Notes under the pieces: generated by a model
What the model was told of the DNA's origin: nothing
What the model saw: only the letters and a program-made list of their open reading frames with translations
Databases searched by the model: none
In this document: piece by piece, positions 60,977-64,000 of the stretch
Numbering within the stretch: position 1 is the first letter of the stretch
Layout: each line of letters begins with the position of its first letter
Position numbers and translations under genes: made by a program
Source: CBDCUE01 sp965222515
Lineage (GTDB): Bacteria; Pseudomonadota; Alphaproteobacteria; Rickettsiales; JABIRX01
Direction: 5' to 3'
DNA length: 64,000 bases
Assembly (NCBI GenBank): GCA_965222515.1
Contig: CBDCUE010000019.1
Span: 62,001-126,000 of the forward strand

Positions 60977-62878
60977 ATGAAACATCAACAAAATTACAAA
61001 ATCTTCTTTCTTTTTTTGTGTCTTTTGCAACTTGTCCTTCTACAAAATAGTTATGCCATAAACATACCTAGAGCTTTGTTACTAAATCAACAAAGAGAGC
61101 AAGACCTTTTTTTACAGTTTGAGAAAAATAAAATTCTTAGAAAAATTGAAAATGAAAAATTGGAGAAAAAAATACAAAAATACAAAAAATCTCCCAAAGC
61201 AACCAATTTAACACAACATCTTTTAAAAATAAAAAAAATTGATAGCAAAGGCACAAAAGGTTGTTTTAAGATAAAAAAGATTTTACTGCAAGAAAGCACA
61301 GCTTTCTCCCAAAGAAAAATCAATAAAATAACAGCTAAATTCAATAATCTTTGCATTAATCAAATTAATATTGATGTAATAATTAAAACTCTTACCAATT
61401 TATATATTAAAAATGGTTATGTTAATAGTTTTGTTTCACTTGGAATCTATCAAAATGTTAAAAACGGAGAATTAAAATTTGTGGCTTTTGAGGCAAAAAT
61501 CTTAAATATTGTTTTTAAAACAAGAAAATATAAGAAAAAGTTTCAAAAAGAATTTAAAAAAATCAAAAAAAATACAAATCTATCTATAAAAGAAAAAAAT
61601 AAACAAATAACTGTGTTAAATAATAAATTCTCGCAACAATATTTTTGGCAAAATACCCAAATCCTTACTGCCTTTCCTCATTTAAAAAACAAAGCCTTAA
61701 ATTTACGAGATATTGAGCAAGGATTAGAACAGTTAAATAGGCTACCCTCTTATAATGCTACTATGGAAATCGTTCCAGCAAAAAAACAAGGCTATTCTAT
61801 TGTAGAAATAACCTTAAATGAATCCCTACCTTTATCGGCCTCTATATCTTATAATAATGGCGGAAGTGCCATAACTGGAAAAGATAAATATTCCATCACC
61901 TCCTCAATCAACAATCCTTTAAAATTAAATGATTTTTGGTATTTTTCTTACTCTAATGTGCTAAAACAAAATGATAAAGATATTTTTAGTAAAAGTTTTT
62001 ATAGTAGCCTCAACATTCCTTATGGAAAATACAATGCAGAAATTAATTTTTCTAATTCTGCTTATAGTAGTAAAACTCTACAACAAAATCAATTTGTTAT
62101 CAGCAACGGTAATGCTAACAACATTACTTTAAAAATAGAAAGAAATTTATTTAGAAACCAAAATCATAAAATACAAACATCTAGTAGCTTCTTTTTTAAA
62201 GAAAATAAAAGTTTCTTTAATAGAGAATTAACAGAAACTTCTTCAAATAGATTCACTTCCTTAAAATTTTCAATAAATGATTTTTTCCGTAGCAAAATAG
62301 GTACTTTTGTAATTAATTTTGATTATAGAAGAGGAGTTAATTGGTTTGATTCTGTTAAAGATAAAGGACCTAATAAATTTGATGTTGCTCAAGCTCAATT
62401 TGATGCTTTTGCTACCCAAATAAATTATAGCAAATATTTTCAACTATTTAAAAAACAATCCTCCATAAAATCTAGTCTTAATCTTCAGTATAGCCCAGAT
62501 CATTTACATTCTAACGAGCAAATTGCAGTAGGAGGGCAATATTCAGTTAGGGGTTTTAAAAACGATTCTTTATCAGGTGATACAGGTGGTTATTTACAAA
62601 ACACCTTTTCTATTTTTCTACTACCTAAAATATTTAAAATCCCTACCAATAAAATAGAGGTTTTTATAAGTTATGATTTAGGCTATACTAGAGAAAGAGG
62701 AGGCAGAAAATCTAGTAATGGAGAAGGAGAAGGGTTTGTATCAGGGACTGCTATTGGTTCAAAAATATATAGCAAAAACTTTTCTTATAACCTTACCTAT
62801 GCAAAATTTATTAATACTCCTGACTTTATTAAGGAAAAAAAAGAAGTTTTGTATTTTAATGCTTCATTGCAATTTTAA
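60977..62878 (+). CDS. cdiB: CdiB/TpsB outer-membrane secretion pore
   Basis: 633 residues. The signal peptide MKHQQNYKIFFLFLCLLQLV ends near NSYA. A Lys/Gln-rich periplasmic helix is followed by POTRA-type regions (IDVIIKTLTNLYIKNGYVNS and LRDIEQGLEQLNRLPSYNAT with the EIVPAKKQGYSIVEI strand). The C-terminal beta-barrel has the loop-6 motif in AVGGQYSVRGFKNDSLSGDT and ends with the aromatic residue Phe (FNASLQF). A lysine-rich insert (TRKYKKKFQKEFKKIKKNTN) makes it longer than usual. It exports CdiA with its TPS domain; divergent from cdiA. Confidence 0.93.
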   Translation: MKHQQNYKIFFLFLCLLQLVLLQNSYAINIPRALLLNQQREQDLFLQFEKNKILRKIENEKLEKKIQKYKKSPKATNLTQHLLKIKKIDSKGTKGCFKIKKILLQESTAFSQRKINKITAKFNNLCINQINIDVIIKTLTNLYIKNGYVNSFVSLGIYQNVKNGELKFVAFEAKILNIVFKTRKYKKKFQKEFKKIKKNTNLSIKEKNKQITVLNNKFSQQYFWQNTQILTAFPHLKNKALNLRDIEQGLEQLNRLPSYNATMEIVPAKKQGYSIVEITLNESLPLSASISYNNGGSAITGKDKYSITSSINNPLKLNDFWYFSYSNVLKQNDKDIFSKSFYSSLNIPYGKYNAEINFSNSAYSSKTLQQNQFVISNGNANNITLKIERNLFRNQNHKIQTSSSFFFKENKSFFNRELTETSSNRFTSLKFSINDFFRSKIGTFVINFDYRRGVNWFDSVKDKGPNKFDVAQAQFDAFATQINYSKYFQLFKKQSSIKSSLNLQYSPDHLHSNEQIAVGGQYSVRGFKNDSLSGDTGGYLQNTFSIFLLPKIFKIPTNKIEVFISYDLGYTRERGGRKSSNGEGEGFVSGTAIGSKIYSKNFSYNLTYAKFINTPDFIKEKKEVLYFNASLQF

Positions 62879-63001
62879 TCAGTATGGTAATATATTTGGA
62901 TATTTATAAGGCTGTATAAAAAAAGTTGTGTATGAGTTATTTTATAAGAAAAGTGTTTATCTAAAGTGTAAAACTGATAAAATTAAAAATACCACATATT
63001 A

Positions 63002-63261
63002 ATACTATTTTAGTTTTATAATTGACCCTATATATAATTGACATAGCAAACGGATTTAAAATTATCATTGTTCATGTTTTGAATAAATTGACATAGAATT
63101 TGCTCAATATCACTTAATTTGTCAAAAATTTTGTTTTTGATGGTATGCCTTTTTATATATTGCCAAAATTTCTCAATAGGATTAAGTTCTGGAGAGTAAG
63201 GGGGCTGAATAATTAACTGGATATTTTTAGGTAAGTTTAATGTTCTAGACCTATGCCAAGA
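63002..63261 (-). mobile_element. IS630-family remnant with one terminal repeat
   Basis: Starts with the end ATACTATTTTAGTTTTATAA, the same as the MITEs in this window. The minus-strand frame that stops at 63028 encodes the transposase C-terminus: SWHRSRTLNLPKN, QLIIQPPYSPELNPIEKFWQ, YIKRHTIKNKIF. PPYSPELNPIE-W is the IS630/Tc1 signature with the last catalytic Glu. The front of the gene is replaced at 63262 by a small palindromic element. Confidence 0.85.
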
Positions 63262-63338
63262 TATGATGCACCCCTAAATTCAGTAATTTTCTTACAATCT
63301 GTCTACAAAAAACTGACTGAATTTAGGGGTGCATCATA
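63262..63338. repeat. 77-base palindromic element
   Basis: Perfect inverted ends of 23 bases, TATGATGCACCCCTAAATTC plus AGT and its complement, with a 31-base middle. It is inserted into or next to the IS630 transposase. It looks like a second, unrelated MITE type; no parent is visible in the window. Confidence 0.8.
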
Positions 63339-63566
63339 ATTTTTGTTTTGTTATTATCAATAATGGCAGGCTACATAATATATTTTTACTTACACAATAA
63401 CACAGAAAAACAACAGTTACAAGATTTTTACAAAATGTTCTTTTTGACAATTGGATTATTTTTAAATCCTTTTAGAAAGAAGTAAATAATTTTTTTTTAC
63501 CAATTATAACGACATAAAGGGATCATTGCCGAAAGAAAACAGGGTAATTTAGAAAGATTTTTTTTC
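63339..63566. other. Non-coding gap, no gene recognised
   Basis: AT-rich DNA between the IS630/palindrome remnants and the cysteine leader unit. No open frame with family features on either strand. Confidence 0.4.
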
Positions 63567-63594
63567 TTGACTATAAGAAATGGCTGTCTATAAT
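63567..63594 (+). promoter_or_regulatory. Strong sigma-70-type promoter of the cysteine leader
   Basis: TTGACT at 63567-63572, a 16-base spacer and TATAAT at 63589-63594. It lies 21 bases ahead of the leader peptide ATG, so transcription would start near 63601 and include the leader. Confidence 0.65.
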
Positions 63595-63615
63595 TGCAAA
63601 AAAAATCATTAAAAA

Positions 63616-63717
63616 ATGAAAACAACTATTAATAATTATATTCAAAAAACAAATTTCTCAGTTTTTTCTGACAGTTGTTGTTGTTACGTTAATTTCTGTT
63701 GCTGTTGTTGCAACTAA
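63616..63717 (+). CDS. Cysteine-rich leader peptide
   Basis: 33 residues, MKTTINNYIQKTNFSVFSDS then CCCYVNFCCCCCN and TAA. There are eight cysteines, in runs of three and five, near the end of the peptide. The ORF sits between a near-consensus promoter and an intrinsic terminator, ahead of a siroheme-synthase-like gene needed for sulfite reduction and thus cysteine synthesis. This is the layout of ribosome-mediated attenuation, in which shortage of charged tRNA-Cys stalls the ribosome on the Cys codons and prevents termination. A metallothionein-like function is less likely given the position and the lack of CxC/CxxC spacing. Confidence 0.72.
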   Translation: MKTTINNYIQKTNFSVFSDSCCCYVNFCCCCCN

Positions 63718-63766
63718 TTCTTGGCTACAAATTGTAGCATCTTGTTATTTTACTTACTAAGTTTTA

Positions 63767-63794
63767 TAGATTTTTTATAAAATCTACCTTTTTT
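63767..63794 (+). terminator. Attenuator terminator ahead of the siroheme-synthase-like gene
   Basis: Stem TAGATTTT (63767-63774), loop TTAT, stem AAAATCTA (63779-63786), then CC and TTTTTT (63789-63794). Perfect 8-bp AT-rich stem followed by a U-run. It lies 50 bases after the leader stop and 11 before the next ATG. A small upstream hairpin (GCTAC/GTAGC at about 63724-63738) may take part in the alternative fold. Confidence 0.6.
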
Positions 63795-63804
63795 CACCAA
63801 AACA

Positions 63805-64000
63805 ATGAATTACTTTCCCTTTTTTTTAGGGCTAGAGCAAAAATCAACAGCTATTATTGGAGCTGGCAAGATTGCTTTAGCAAAATTAAAAACAATTTTT
63901 GAATATACAAATAATATTACTGTTATTGCTAAAGAAATTGATGATTTATTATTAAATTTTGCCCAAGAAAATAATATAAAAATTATCAAAAATTCATATC
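63805..64000 (+). CDS. Siroheme synthase / precorrin-2 dehydrogenase-like protein (partial)
   Basis: 65 codons run off the window end. The start MNYFPFFLGLEQKSTAIIGA plus GKIALAKLKTIFEYTNNITV matches the N-terminal NAD-binding domain of CysG/Met8-type proteins (xYFPxFLxLxxxxxLVVGGGxVAxRK). In this family it oxidises precorrin-2 and can insert iron to make siroheme, the cofactor of sulfite and nitrite reductases. The glycine motif GAGKIALAK differs slightly from the usual GGGxVAxRK. A cysteine-rich leader and terminator precede it. Confidence 0.75.
   Translation, partial: MNYFPFFLGLEQKSTAIIGAGKIALAKLKTIFEYTNNITVIAKEIDDLLLNFAQENNIKIIKNSY

Noticed and set aside
63616..63717. A metallothionein or metal-binding peptide.
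   Set aside because: The cysteines are in uninterrupted runs, not CxC or CxxC spacing. The ORF lies between a promoter and a terminator before a sulfur-metabolism gene, which fits a leader peptide better.
1..64000. tRNA, rRNA or tmRNA genes.
   Set aside because: No T-loop GGTTCGA-type signature in a cloverleaf context or rRNA-like block was seen by reading. A tRNAscan or Rfam search would be needed to exclude them fully.

Overview
The window is AT-rich DNA from what is most likely a host-associated alphaproteobacterium, probably near Rickettsiales. This is inferred from the nuoA-nuoB-nuoC order, an F0 ATP synthase cluster in the alphaproteobacterial order I-a-c-b'-b away from F1, an rpsF-rpsR-rplI operon, low-GC codon usage and many decayed insertion sequences. 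Unlike classical Rickettsia it keeps pgi, rpe, metE, an acetolactate-synthase-like gene and the start of a siroheme-synthase-like gene, so it is metabolically less reduced.

Bases 1-28172 are mainly housekeeping: nuoABC (minus strand), a TPP enzyme, a membrane-anchored FMN glutamate-synthase-like protein, pgi-rpe, nfuA, a flavin disulfide oxidoreductase, nadD, rpsF-rpsR-rplI, metE, the F0 genes, a PBP4-type peptidase, two glycosyltransferases, dihydroorotase, four paralogous small lipoproteins, ftsY, a pseudouridine synthase and a zinc-free alcohol dehydrogenase-like gene. IS1-family remnants, a GC-rich palindromic element and small IS630-derived MITEs lie between them.

Bases 28173-34177 are a nest of insertion sequences. 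An IS1634-type element sits at the junction of a 576-bp direct duplication. One copy carries a decayed IS5-type element that was itself invaded by an intact IS1182/IS5-like element, and this abuts a cut IS3 fragment.

Bases 34178-62878 are a large two-partner-secretion / contact-dependent-inhibition (CDI) polymorphic toxin island. A full cdiB (60977-62878) diverges from a cdiA that is now split into two frames (57292-60843 and 51428-56893). Downstream of cdiA are a 53-codon candidate immunity ORF that overlaps its stop and an orphan toxin tail. Then come nine tandem copies of an ~843-bp unit, each holding the 3' end of a toxin plus an immunity-like gene. Further along are an orphan CdiA C-terminus with its own signal peptide and a candidate immunity gene, a second cdiB/cdiA divergent pair (cdiB cut by an IS3 element, cdiA internally deleted to a mini form with an alpha/beta-hydrolase toxin), and another signal-peptide-bearing hydrolase-type C-terminus. 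Both hydrolase toxins are followed by small membrane proteins likely to be their immunity partners. Long near-identical blocks show that the island grew by recent duplication and tip swapping.

Bases 63567-64000 hold a compact regulatory unit. A near-consensus promoter is followed by a 33-residue leader peptide with 8 cysteines (runs of 3 and 5), an intrinsic terminator hairpin and the start of a siroheme-synthase/precorrin-2-dehydrogenase-like gene. The layout is that of cysteine-sensing transcription attenuation.
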